Assembly: GCA_000320545.1 (NCBI GenBank)
Contig: ADNK01001082.1
Span: 62,001-126,000 of the forward strand
From: Bigelowiella natans CCMP2755
Lineage: Eukaryota; Cercozoa; Chlorarachniophyceae
Length of the DNA: 64,000 nt
Reading direction: 5' to 3'
Part shown: positions 48,479-60,755 of the stretch, one piece after another
Position numbering within the stretch: position 1 is the stretch's first letter
Layout: every line of letters begins with the position of its first letter
Made by a program: the position numbers and the translations under genes
The notes under the pieces: model-generated
What the model saw: the letters and a program-made list of their open reading frames with translations, nothing else
Told to the model about the DNA's origin: nothing
The model's database searches: none

Positions 48479-49313
48479 CACACACACACACACACACACA
48501 CAAGCTGCTGCTTACGTAATTGATTCACCATTTTCGCATGTAATTAGAGTTCCGCATTAGGACGATCGAATTTGTGATTTCAAAGATTTGAACATAAATG
48601 TATATTTGCATATCTTCCCTCCCTCCCCCTTGTTCTCCACTCCCCGCGAAGTCCCCCCCCCCTCTTTTGAGTGTGTGTATGTATGACTGTGTATCATATT
48701 ACTCGTCCATGAGCGTTTTCCGCTCGGTTTGATTGTATGTGTTGTCTTCTCTCCCCCCTGAGATCAAAAAGGGCCAAAACTTGGAAATAAATTTGTGGTC
48801 ATACTCGTAGTTGTGGTCGCATTAAAAAGAATTCCAAGGAAGTAAGAAATCATATTGTGGTGAATTCTATTCTCATACGATTTATATTTGAAATCCACAG
48901 GATTTGGAATGATTCTCTTCATAAATGCTGTTTCATGCTGAGGAGAATTGACACTTTTATTTCTTCATTCACAGTGCCATATTTTTGTATATATCAGTCG
49001 CACTAGAAGCATTTAGTTCGATGGTGCTTGCTAAGGCAAAGTCAATCCATTCTCCAGGCCTACATTTCAAAAGCACAGAGGAGGTTCCAAGTGAATAAAG
49101 TGCTATTGACCAATGCTTTAGAACAGAATGAAATTTATATTCTTTGCCAGTATTTTGTAAAATTATCCTTTCGTTCTTTATTTGCATAAATTTTGTTGTT
49201 GTGCTTTCTCCACTGACTTGCACTTAAATAGCTTCCAGTGGACGTCAAGTTTCTGAATTATCAAGATAATATTGCTACGGTTATCATTGAATAGAAGACT
49301 AAACAACAACACA

Positions 49314-49401
<88 letters not shown>

Positions 49402-49797
49402 TTGACGAGTTATGTGTCCCCTTTATATGCCCGTGTGCGTATGTAGTACTACCAGTTCCATATCATAGTCTTTTGCGTTGCATTCTATCCGCGAAACCTG
49501 AAACAAAACAACAGCTTATCAAACTTCCATCCGCTGAGCAACCCTCAACATCAGCTTAAAGAAGCTTTCAACAACCTTTTCAAATTTCTTTCCCTCAGGA
49601 TTAATTCTCAGGACCTCAAATTTCGCCTGTGTATGTTCACATAGAGCCGTGGATTAGCATTCCGGCGCATGTTCAGTACTCCTCAATCCCACTACATCAT
49701 ATTCTGGGATATAACTAGTACTCATCGCAAAATCCTATTTAAAAGGAAAGTAGCGAAGATGGATATTTACCTCCCAAATGCTCGAGTCCTTCGACAT
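47634..49797 (-). CDS. RPB8: RNA polymerase I/II/III shared subunit RPB8 (RPABC3)
   Basis: Nine small minus-strand exons: 49797-49771, 49626-49576, 49497-49453, 49252-49224, 49059-49004, 48757-48703, 48200-48138, 47967-47924 and 47728-47634. They close to 154 aa (human RPB8 is 150). Family landmarks appear in order: MSKDSSIWEAKFEVLRINPE then GKKFEK and VSRIECNAKDYDMEL; the strand KLDVHWKLFKPGEWIDFALA then ST; RKTLMDEYDYVMHGRLFQI; VYASFGGLMMSLKGNARN; and the C-terminal IYALLKKAE. RPB8 is an OB-fold-containing core subunit of all three nuclear RNA polymerases. Exons are 27-95 nt, and coding is under a quarter of the gene. One intron (49453 to 49252) contains the longest TA repeat of the window. 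The gene is divergent from the PPR-PP2C gene. Confidence 0.93.
48432..48502. repeat. (CT)n-(CA)n compound microsatellite in an RPB8 intron
   Basis: About 22 CT units are followed by about 13 CA units, in the intron between exons 48757-48703 and 48200-48138. Confidence 0.9.
49317..49398. repeat. (TA)n microsatellite, about 41 units
   Basis: This is the longest perfect dinucleotide repeat in the window. It lies in the RPB8 intron between exons 49497-49453 and 49252-49224. It is self-complementary, so prone to cruciform extrusion and length change. Confidence 0.95.
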
Positions 49798-50442
49798 TTT
49801 GTTGGGGGACGGGAGGGGAAGGGCGCCGACAGCTTCTGAAAATTGATGGAGCGTCTCTCAGACTTTCTGGTCATAAATATTTTCTAATTATCGTGTAAAT
49901 CTGATGCATTTACAACAAAGCGACACAATATTGAAGTGGTCGCATTGAGAAAAACCATCTAAAGGATACATTGTGCCACTGCGAGAAAACTTGAGTTTCT
50001 GCGCAAAAATTATCTTCCACCGAATCTAGGATGTTATCCCGACTCAAAACGGTCTAGCAAAAGTAAGCCCTGTTCCCGGGGAATGAATAATATTTCGAAA
50101 ATACAATGGATTTTTAATAAATAAAGGGATTATTTGATGTCGCAAGATTACCAATCGTCGATCGTATTGAACGGCCTGCCGACCACAGCTACACGTACCC
50201 CCTCCCTCCCGTATCCTATCTTCCCTTCGCTACTTGAGTTATTCTACCGATACCATGTTCAGCCATATTGACATATTTCTATGAAATTTACGAATGCTAT
50301 ATGTTTTTTGACCGTTGGGCGCTTCTGCATGATACTTGTTTAGATAAAGTATGAGAAGAGGCTCGTTGTGGAGTTACACGTAGCTCCAAAAATACTCAGA
50401 GGGGGGGGAAGATCATCTCGCTCGGAATAAGAGGAGGCAGAG
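49798..50442. promoter_or_regulatory. divergent promoter region, RPB8/PPR-PP2C
   Basis: The region lies between two opposite start codons. GTCGCA occurs near 49940 (GTCGCATTGAG) and 50138 (GATGTCGCAAG). A GGGGACGGGAGGGGAAGGG stretch (about 49806-49824) lies directly upstream of the RPB8 start. No CTAG island is present. Confidence 0.5.
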
Positions 50443-53043
50443 ATGATTCTTCTATTTGGTCTTGTCTTAGCCATATGGCCGACAAATAGCCAAACAGGAG
50501 GCCCCCCTTACGACGTCGACAACACACGCAGCGGGGTTAGAATCGGTCACAACGAATGGCGCATGCAGCACACATTAGGAACGCTTGTGGGTCTTCGTGC
50601 GACTGCCTTTGAGGGAAAAGAAGAAGGCGCAAATCAAGATTTATGGAGAAGGCATAGGAGAGCGAGTGGTCGTGTTGCACGCTTGTACGGTGGTTTCGCA
50701 TCATCACCATTCCATCGTCTTCCCATCGTAAGCAGCATCGCACCAATGGCACCAGCAGCAATGGCGGCACGAGGAGGTTCTTATCGCCAGTTTAATGACA
50801 GCCGGCGCGCGCGCGCGCGCACACACACACACACGCACACCTATTTCACCCTCGAAGTTTCTTCCGTCATCACTATCATCATTGTTCTTCTCTCCTTACT
50901 GGTAATTATGTACAATTTGCGTTTATTCCCTCTAATGATCTCTCAGAAGGAGGAAAACTACCTGCACAGAGGATTCGTCTGTTCAACTCGCCTAGACAAC
51001 AACGGCGGTGTGATATACCCCCCCGCTCTGCCAGCTACGCAAAGGTGAAAATATAGTAGCGAATAATCCCAAGTTTTGCGTCATCATTCGGTGAGACACT
51101 GATTTTCGCCTACGATGATGATGAACTCTAAGAGAGAGCTATGGTAGCTAAGACGATCATCTCACAAATATCAAGACTCTGAAAATGAACGTGTCGTCAT
51201 ACCCAACGTCGCTCGAAAAGCTGTTGAGCATCTCTTTGTTTATTTATTTCTTTCAAAGGCGCGTGGCCGTGGTAGCTCAGAGGCTGCAGCATCGTCTCCC
51301 CAATCTTCCTCATCGTCATCATCATCATCATCACCAGCTAGTACGATTGTAGCAGATGCTACTACGAGACTTGGAACAACACCAAAGGTAGTTGTTAGTA
51401 GTGCGCGCGGCGTTTGCTCGCACACATCCCAAAATAAACAACACTATGGAATTATGATGATGATGGTAATTATGATGGCCTCCTGGAAGCTGTTAGCACC
51501 ACATAAAAGAAACCAGGGATTGATCAACATCTATCCATCTTTTAGGCTGCTGCTGCAGTTAGGGGCAAGGAACAACGCCCTCCCTCCGTTTCCTCACCAT
51601 CCAATACTCCATCATCATCAACTACGAGAAATGGCGGCGGTCTTGCGGTTGGAGACCAGAAACCGAAGCAGCCGCGACAACGACGGAAATCATCTGCCGT
51701 GCCAGTTGGAAATTCAGAGCGATACGTGCGAAGAGCTAGAGACGCAAAAGAATTCACGTCTATATTTAAGGCATATGGTCGCGTCAGGTAATACGAACGA
51801 TGATAATGTAGCGCAATGTGAAGTCCAGGGAGAGCAAGGAGGAGGAGTAAGGGAGAGGATATCAGCACGAAACGCTCATAATAATATGATACTACTCAAA
51901 TGTTGAATCCTGCCTCCTTTCACATCGTCACATGTATTTACACAAAGTCCTCCTGTCTACCTTCTTTATACAGAAACAGCACGGGCGTTCTTTGGGCGTT
52001 GGAGTTGATGAAGATGAATGGAATAGCTCACAACGCTATAACATACACTGCAGCTATCAATGCATTAGCGAAAAGCGATGCTTGGCGTGCTGCTCTTAAT
52101 GTGTTTGAGGAGGCCGCGCGAGATCCCCGTGTGACATTAGACGATAGGCTCTATAGTGCTGCAATACCTGCTTGTCGTGGAGGTGCTCCTGTAATCAATG
52201 ACAAGAAGAGACCTGCTGATAAAGGTCGGTCCAAGGGAGAATATCCTTCTGAAATTTGTGAAGTATTAATGAATACCAATAGGAATGAACATAATCGAAA
52301 TGCCATAAGGGCGTATGATTTTAAAGTGTTCTTTGTCATTATCATCATCACCATACATAACACACCTGACCCTTCACTCTCTCCAACTTTGCAGCAAATG
52401 AGGAGGAGGAGAAGGAGGAGGAGGGAGAGGGAGAGCTTGTCGCTCCAGCTGTGGCAATGTTGAATAGAATGAAAGCTGATGGAATCCGCGCTGATGCCGT
52501 AGCGTATGCTTCAACCATATCCACATGTGCTCGCCACAACAAATGGTGGAGAGACGGTCTTCGTGTCTTTGAGTCAGCAAAGAGAGAAGGTACTACGTGA
52601 AGGAATGTGCCTGTGTACACTTGGAGAGGAGTAAATGAACGGATTTTAGCAAGCCAATTTGGAAACAAACAAAGAGAGTCATTCCGCTGTAATAAGTCGC
52701 TACACAGCTCTATGTTTATTCTTTATGAGCATAATCCTTTTCGTATTTTTGACTCTGCCTTTTCTCCTCCCTTCTCTTTCTCTGTTTCTAACCAAAATGC
52801 TGCTGGTGCTGCTGCTGGTGCTGCGCTGCTACTACTTGTTACAACAATCAGGAGTTCCATTGAACATAGTGGTGTACAACACGGCCCTTCACGCGTGCAA
52901 GACAGGCGGTCAAACGGTAGTAGTAGTATACATATATAACTTGTAACTCATTACAGCAGCAGCAGCGGCAACAACAACAATAACAACAATACTAAAACTT
53001 CTTCACTCGCACTCCACTTTCCTTTCTATTAGCTTGACTCGCA

Positions 53044-53089
<46 letters not shown>

Positions 53090-53098
53090 CCTCCATCT

Positions 53099-53134
<36 letters not shown>

Positions 53135-53863
53135 ATACACACATACGTTCAAAACACAAACCAGGAGCGTGCTCGTTCAATCCTGGAAGAAGCGAAGTCA
53201 CGAGGACTTAGACCTGATATCACCAGCTACAACTCGCTCATCGCAACAGCTGCCAAATCATCTGATGAGAGAATACGTGCTCACGGCGTTCGGATGCTGC
53301 GAGATATGCAAAAGCTTGGCGTGGATCGAGACATTAAGAGCTTCACCGCCGCAATAACGTGCTGTGAGAACATCGAAGGAGGCTGGTCGCAAGCCTTGCA
53401 GCTGCTCGCTGAGATGAGAGAAATGAAGATTCCTCGGAACGTGAGGACGTATACTGCGGTGCTACGCACTCTGATTCTCCAGGCACCTGAATCGATTTTC
53501 ACACTAAAATACGACGAGACGTTAACCGATATGGAGGCTGAGGACCGAATTAGTCCGGATTCAGCCTTCTTCTCAGCTTTATCGGGGGCATTTATGAACC
53601 GAGGAAGGTGAGAGAATGAGCTGCTAATACGTCTACTACTCCTGCGGCTACTGTTTTTGCACACGCACGTTGGCGTTCTCTCAGAGAGATCATAAGATGC
53701 AAAATTAACCGCACGCGAATTCGAAAAACACTACTTTGATGAAGAGTTCTGCTACTCATACCCCCCCCCTTCAAGAGAGGGGGCTGCTGTTTCTACAATG
53801 TCGATGAATACAATGATTGGTGCTGCTATATCAAATAAACACCAAGAATTCGTCGTTAAGTAT

Positions 53864-53898
<35 letters not shown>

Positions 53899-56159
53899 CT
53901 GCTGTATTTGAGATATTCTCTGTGATCTCGACTGATAGGTATTTAGAAGCTGCAAAGTGTGTCGTGGAGTGCCGGAAAGCGTCTCTTCCTTTTCCTAACC
54001 AGCTCTTCTCCCAGCTGATTGACCGCCTAATTCACGAGGAGGAGGAGAGGGAGGAGGAGGAGAAGGAGGAGGAGGAGGAGGAGGAGGAGGAGGAGGAGGA
54101 AACGCATAAGAACCAAACTTCCTCCGACAGCACCATCGTAACTGTTTTCAAATGGATGATAAACGGTGATATTCCTTTCTCGAATGCTCTTCAGGGGTAC
54201 ATCAATATCCGTAGAGAACAACACCGAGAAGATGGCGGATATGCCGCTGCTGCTACTGCTGCAAAGAGAAAGAACGCCGTACAGAAGAAGGATGGAGGCA
54301 AGGACGACGATATTAACGACTACATCGATGATGATGACAACAACAATGCTAGCATGTACACCGAGCGAGCAAGGGTGCTAACAGCCCAGATCTCCCAGTA
54401 AGACGCCACGATGATGCACATAATAAGAAAATACCTAATACAACATTCATATTAGCCAATGGCTTCAATCTACAAAACAGCCCTCTCCGCATCACAGATG
54501 CTTAATATTTCCCATCATCCCTTTCCCCCCTCTACTATTCTTGTCATGGTGAAGGTACGGACGCCAGGGACGATGGAGAGAAGCGCTCAATTTGCTAAAG
54601 TCATCGTATTTTGTTTCTCCGTCATCACCACCATCATCGAAAGGAGCGTACAGAGAGGACTATGGAGATGGCCATGGCACCCAACAGCCATCAGCCCCCT
54701 CCCCCTCTTCCTCGTCGCCGAGCAGCTCAGCAGAGCCCCGAAAGGAGGAGGCGGCAAAATCTATGACTGTTGCCTATTCTGCGGCCATGAGCGCGTGTCA
54801 AAAGGCTCGGCAATGGCGTCAAACGCTGCGGCTTTTAGAGGAAATGGAAGAGAAAGGTGGGTGCACACCTCATAATTTGACAGAATGCAGTGAGAAGGCT
54901 GACATTGAGGGCGGCAATCATCTCGATAACAACTTTTGCGTAGTTGTGTAGGTTTTAAGATTATAGATGGATCTTTTCCCTCTTTTCGCTTATCTCTGTC
55001 CCTCCCCCGTAATAATCCCATTCTGATCGTTCTTCCTTCTCCTCCTCCTCCTCCTCCTCCTCCTCCTCCTCCTCCAAGATATCAAATTGGACTGCCCTGC
55101 GTATACCCTTGCCATTAGCGCTCTTGGTATGAGGGGGTTAAGGCGCAGGGCGGTGAAGATGCTTACGAAGATGAGGAGGAATTCTGTGCGAGCGGATAAT
55201 CAATGCTACACACAGGCAATCATTGCTGCAGACCGAGTGTACAACGGGGACTTTGCTATCACACTGCTGCGAAGGATGATTGAGAACCAACTTTCTCCTG
55301 ATACGATCACGTAGATTGCCACACAACCATACGTGTATATTATGCTGCTCACACAGATTATTCTCCCCAAATCTTTGTAAAATAGATTGGTTCTCACAAG
55401 CCCCCTCCCCCCCCCCCCCCTCTCCCTCCCTCCCCTTATCTTTTTAGATATAATGCTGTGATTAAAGCCCAGGCACGATCAGAAAATAGATGGGAATACG
55501 CGCTAGCTCTTGTTGATGAAATGCAAGATCGTGGGGTGCAACCCAATGAGATAACCTACAACACCGTTATCAGCGCATGTAAGCAGCGATTTTTATACAT
55601 TCTTTACGAAATAAAGAAGGGAAGGGGGGGGGGGCGGATGGTAGAAACCAGTTTCGAGTGAGTACCCTACGATCATTCCAGTTGAGAAAATCAGACAAAG
55701 CAATGCCGATAATAACAATTAATACTTGTCCAACTATTGCCGTGATGTCGCGGTATTTTCCGACGAATCCAACACTAGCACGGTGATGATGAGCTTTCTC
55801 TCCTCCTCCTCCTTCTCCTCCTCCTCCTCTTCCTCCTCAATATCACCTCTACAAACACACAATACATATGATGCATACATCAGGCAAGCGATCTGGAAAT
55901 TGGCAAGGAGCATTCAGCATTGCATTGAGTCTTAAAAACGTCGGTATCCGCCCCTCCATAGTCACTATTAACACCGTCATCTCGGCGTTGGAGACCGGGG
56001 GCAAATGGGAAGCTGGGCTTGCGCTCTTTCGCTCGGCTGTGGATAGAAGCATCACCCCTGACCATATAACGTAGTAACGTGTAGTAGGAGGAGAAGGAGG
56101 AGAGATACAACTACAATATATGCTTTATCCCTCGATGACTGCCCCCCGCCCCCCATCTC

Positions 56160-56191
<32 letters not shown>

Positions 56192-57253
56192 GCACACACT
56201 CATACCACCATCGTACCTGAAATCAACAGCTACACGGCGCTGATATCATCATGCGCCAACAACGACGCGTGGCCTCAAGCACTGGAGCTGCTATACGAAA
56301 TGCACGAAGGCATGTACGGCGTGAAACCGAGATACGCAGCTTACGAGGCCCTCATCGCTTCCTGCGATAGGAACTTCCAGTTCGCACAGGCTGCGGAGGT
56401 GAGGAAGGAGGGCGAGAAGGAAGAGAAGAGGGGCTAATATGAAAGTACTTGAGAGATTGCCTTTGCTTCTCCGTGTCTTTGTCGGTGTTTTCAGGTGGAA
56501 AGCTTAGCGTACGCAGCGTTCCGGAAAGACAACTCGCGGCGACCCAGTCGTTATTCTTGGCGAGGCGACATGGTCACAACATGGAGCTACGAGGAGGAGT
56601 ATTTTGACACTGAGGAGGAGGAGGAGGATGCTGCTGCTATGCACGCCCATGCACAGGTAGTTGTTCGTTAGTTACTCAACTAGCGATTGATGTGGTAGCA
56701 ATGATGATGCTGTACGAGGAAAGCAAACCATGTGAAGAAGATGTTATATAACTATTTGTTCGTCGGTCTTGCAAATGTAAAATCTCAGAAACAGCAGCTG
56801 CAGCAACATCATCAACAGCGGGAGCAGCAGCGAGCTGCCCAAGGGCCGCCACCTGCGAAGCTCCGTGTGTCGTTTGTCCAGAATGCAAAGTGGGGAAAGT
56901 TCTCCGGGAAATCAATAACATCGGAGGCCAATGAAGACAGATCCGATGTAGTATTAACAGAATATAGAGAAGAAGGAGAACAAGAAAATTGGGATCTTAT
57001 GTGTCGTTTTCGTTCAAATGCTTCTATTTTAAGACGTTTATCTTCACCCATTCCTTCCCTTCATGTACCTTGACCTATCAGATCAGAGGTGCCGATAATA
57101 TCCCCCCCGGAAGGCCGTTTGCCTATTTCGGCGTGTATGATGGCCATGGGGGAGGGGCAACAAGTCAATGGCTGAAAGATAACTTAGCAGCTACTATAGA
57201 TCGGACTTGGGACTCAGAGAATGTAGAGGAATCAATAAGGTGAAGTTAACAAA

Positions 57254-57316
<63 letters not shown>

Positions 57317-58463
57317 AGAAAACAAAAAACAGCAAACAGCAACCCCCCGCTCCTTTTATTTTTTGCTCAGAAAATCTTTGCGCGAACATTAGCATTATTA
57401 GATATACACTACCAACGGTTTTTGTTCGCTATTATCGTGTAGAACAGGGCAAAATCTCGCCTACCACAAGCCAAATACCATACGTATACGTCAAAGCTTC
57501 TAGTTTCTATTTACTCTGAGTGCTACTTGTTTTGCAGCACAACTTAATCTTCTTCGTTGATGTGACTGATGCATGCAATATATACCACCGTAGATACGCT
57601 TATTTGAGAGCTGATGAGGAGATACTCAAGCCCAAAGGAGGCGTATTCGGTATTATAGGCGCCTCTCGAGGAATTGGGGGACCGCAGTGTGGTGCTAGTG
57701 CTGCTACAGCTATCCTGTTTACGGTAGTAGTAGTAGTTGTAGTTATAGTAGTAGTAGTAGTAGTAGTAGTAGTAGAAGTTGTTGTTGTGGTAGAAGTTAT
57801 GGTATTAGTAGTAGTCCTCCTTGTGCGTGCAAAGAGAGAGGGGAGAAGAGTGCCGCACTACGAGCGCTCACATGTTGTTGTTTATGTTGAACAATGAATT
57901 ACTAGGATCGGGCGACGGGGCAGTTTCAGCTATTGACGGCAAACGTTGGAAACACGGTGACTAAGATTCATTGATGTTGGAGGAGTTAGCAGCGAGCATA
58001 ATACCGATGAAGGCCGACGGTACTGAGTAACCCCCTGCGCAACTATTACCTTTATAGGTGATGATGGTCAAGTCCAAAAATCATCAGACAGCGGTGAAGA
58101 AAAGCTGCTACCACACCCCAGATAATAGTACTGAGTTTGATAGGATAACAGCTCTCAATAAGAACCCTCGGATGCCGCTCATACGCGAACAAGTATAACC
58201 ACACAAATCGCAAGCCAAACCTCTCTTGTCATACATAGAATGCTCCCGCTATTTATTTTTTCCTTCATCCTTTTGAGTGAGCACTTTGGGTGTCGTTTAT
58301 AGTATATACAGCTACCGATCCGACGAATTCAATAATGATTTCTGTTATTATATCATTAAACACGTTGTTAATGTGTGCAAAAGGGTGGGAGACTGCGGTT
58401 GGGAGGTACACTCTCCCTGACTCGTGCCTTCGGAGACGCGTAAGTTTCACCGCTAACATCTCA

Positions 58464-58504
<41 letters not shown>

Positions 58505-59021
58505 ATTTTGGAAGTAGCGGAAACATAGAGCAACTACATCTCAATAAATGTTGAAGAATATGTTAGCACCTCTCCCTCCCACCTACAAACAACGCTCACC
58601 GTGATTCTTCCCCAACGACCTGCTGCTGCTGTTATAGATACTTGAAGCCGGTCTATAACGCTGATGAGGGTGAAGAGAAATATGCTTCTGATGGAACCGG
58701 ATACTTCGCTGGTGGAGGTGGTAGCAGTCAAAGAGAAGAAGGCCAAAGGTTCATGTACGACGATGAATCGATCATCACTGCACTTTCGGGGAAGAAGCGA
58801 CGCGGCAAGAAGGGCGTTGGCCGTGGATCCACCGGCAAGCATAGAACTGCTGTTAGTAGCGATGATAATCAAGAGCAACGACAGCAGCAGCCTCAGCGTC
58901 CAATCACTGTTGACGATGGTAATATAAATAGCGCAGAAATGATGATGATTAGTGTCCATTGCGAGAGTAAGGATGGCAGTTGTGTGTGAGTACTCTTGGA
59001 ATCGAGAGCAAAGGATGGTGA

Positions 59022-59056
<35 letters not shown>

Positions 59057-59456
59057 ATTCATGATTCTCAATCAGTGTCGTTTAAGATTTTCGCAGATGG
59101 TTTTTGTGTGTTAGCTAAGAAGGGGATTTTCCCTGTACATTATCAGTTGATGAGTATTCGCATCAACTGTAACTCTTAATTCCTTTTTTGGTGAATTACG
59201 CATTTTAGCCGTTGCTTATGGTCAAGAGCAGCAGCAGCAACAACAACAACAACAACAACAACAACAACGCATTGGACCTCCCCTTGATGCCCCTGACAAA
59301 ATCCAAGATTTCGGCCTTATGGCAGATCCTGATGTATCAGTAACTCCTCTCACTGGGGACGAGGAATGGCTCGTAGTCGCCTCGAATGGATTGATCACAC
59401 AGCGTCCAGGTGTGTGTGTGTGTGTGTGTTTGTGTGTGTTTGTGTGTGTTTGTGTG

Positions 59457-59491
<35 letters not shown>

Positions 59492-59760
59492 GCAAAATCG
59501 CAGATGATTCCGCTGATGCTTTGGAAAGCGACTGGTTTTATTTTCAGAATGCCTTACGACTTTGATGTGTTTGTGTATTAGGAGATGCTGGACTCACGAT
59601 GGAGGAGATCAGTGCTCTGATATCGGAGAAGCTGCCATCAAAATCGGCCAATGAAGTTTGCGTTGAGCTCGCCTCCGCGGCGCGACGAAAAGGCTCAAAT
59701 GACGATATTACGATAATCCTCGTGCCTCTCGATAAGTTAATGTCGGAGAGTGGTCAATAA
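50443..59760 (+). CDS. pentatricopeptide-repeat protein fused to a PP2C phosphatase domain
   Basis: Twenty-four exons: 50443-50776 (or 50689), 50947-51044, 51259-51387, 51546-51787, 51974-52224, 52395-52589, 52852-52916, 53165-53607, 53939-54397, 54555-54856, 55079-55310, 55448-55578, 55884-56070, 56230-56398, 56495-56656, 56789-56947, 57082-57239, 57594-57723, 57924-57956, 58058-58192, 58384-58439, 58638-58918, 59209-59409 and 59582-59760. Phases close to 1576 aa (1548 with the shorter exon 1). An in-frame TAA precedes the ATG. A hydrophobic N-terminus (MILLFGLVLAIWP) suggests ER/plastid targeting. Residues about 240-1080 hold roughly a dozen 35-aa PPR motifs (for example YNTVISACKRSGNWQGAFSI), which bind organelle RNA. 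A Gln/His linker leads to PP2C: NEDRSD, FGVYDGHGGG, CGASAATAIL, LSLTRAFGD, EWLVVASNGL and GSNDDITIIL. The ASDG Asp is Asn here, so activity is doubtful. Alternative: two genes, with a PPR stop at 56671 and a PP2C start at 56741. Confidence 0.85.
54039..54101 (+). repeat. GAG repeat encoding poly-Glu in the PPR-PP2C gene
   Basis: A (GAG)n tract in coding exon 53939-54397 gives about 20 mostly Glu residues between PPR motifs. Other coding repeats of the same gene are TCA (poly-Ser, about 51310-51335) and CAG/CAA (poly-Gln, about 59227-59268). Confidence 0.85.
59428..59492. repeat. (GT)n microsatellite starting at the donor of PPR-PP2C intron 23
   Basis: The exon ending at 59409 is followed at once by GTGTGTGT with TTTG interruptions, so the splice donor is part of the repeat. 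The same arrangement is seen at both CAG|GTGTGTG donors of the phytotransferrin gene. Confidence 0.85.
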
Positions 59761-59989
59761 TAGCAGGAGGAAGAAGTGAACGCACAAAATTTATTAGAAG
59801 CCTACATAGGAAGCATTAACCGATTGCCGCATTGCATATCTAACCGTCTTGACGTGCTTGGCTTTGCGGTATATATAATTAAATGAGTGATGATATGAAA
59901 ATATTCTACACATAAATAGTTGCTCATGTCTAGATGTTGCAACAGGAAGAAATCGTGCAGGAATACGCATGTACAGCTTGATAATTAAT

Positions 59990-60505
59990 AAACATTCAAT
60001 TTCCAACGATTTCGAACGAATGCTGGCATGCTGCATGTGTAGGTGCATTCTAGCATTGTAGCATTGTAGCGCTAGAGCGCAAACATAGAAATGGTTTCAC
60101 GCACGCGAACACAAAGTAACAAGAGAAGCTTTCTAGTTTTCGCATTAGTCTTAAAGTAATGCGACACGTAAGGTCTATGAAATTTATAAATACGACTGGC
60201 AATGCTAGAGAAGCGTACAGGCGAAGCATAATCAGCTGAGCTAGTCTAGTAGTAAGCATTATGTGCAAGAGCACAGCTAGATCTAGAGATAACAGCAAGC
60301 TAGCAAGTGGGATATTTGCGTGATTTCATCTAATTTATTGTGATACGATATCGTTCGAAGCTATTACATTAGATGCTTAGCCGCGCGCCATGAATGATAA
60401 GGCGTGGCTTTAATTTGATTGCCTAGATCACTAATAGTTTGTGACCGAACACATGCTAGCATGCTAGCTAGCATGCTGCGTTGTAAAAATGTGCACCGGA
60501 GGACG
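59990..60505. other. CTAG/GCTAGC-rich island 6 at a convergent junction
   Basis: Between the PPR-PP2C stop (59760) and the stop of the next minus-strand gene (60542), the sequence has repeated GCTAGC, CATGCTAGCATGCTAGCTAGC (about 60451-60477), AGCATTGTAGCATTGTAGCGC and CTAGATCTAGAG words. No coding potential recognised. Confidence 0.75.
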
Positions 60506-60541
60506 TACATACTACATAGTTATGGGATGAGATGCAATAGG

Positions 60542-60711
60542 TCAGTGCTCACACAAATTGAATTCCCTCTCAAACACGTCTTCATTATTGATCTTATATG
60601 AGCTTCTTTCCTCCATCAGCGCTAATCTGCATTATGAGCACACATTGATGTTCAAATGATTGTGGAACATCTAGAATATACTACACCCATACACACAGAT
60701 ACATAAAGAGA

Positions 60712-60755
<44 letters not shown>

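Noticed and set aside
48969-49223. 84-codon minus-strand frame that looked FKBP-like
   Set aside because: Only its end (49059-49004) is coding, as RPB8 exon 5; the rest is intron read through.
3640-60505. Islands considered as transposons or CRISPR arrays
   Set aside because: No terminal repeats, transposase, regular spacers or fixed repeat length; composition is word-enriched, not unit-repeated.
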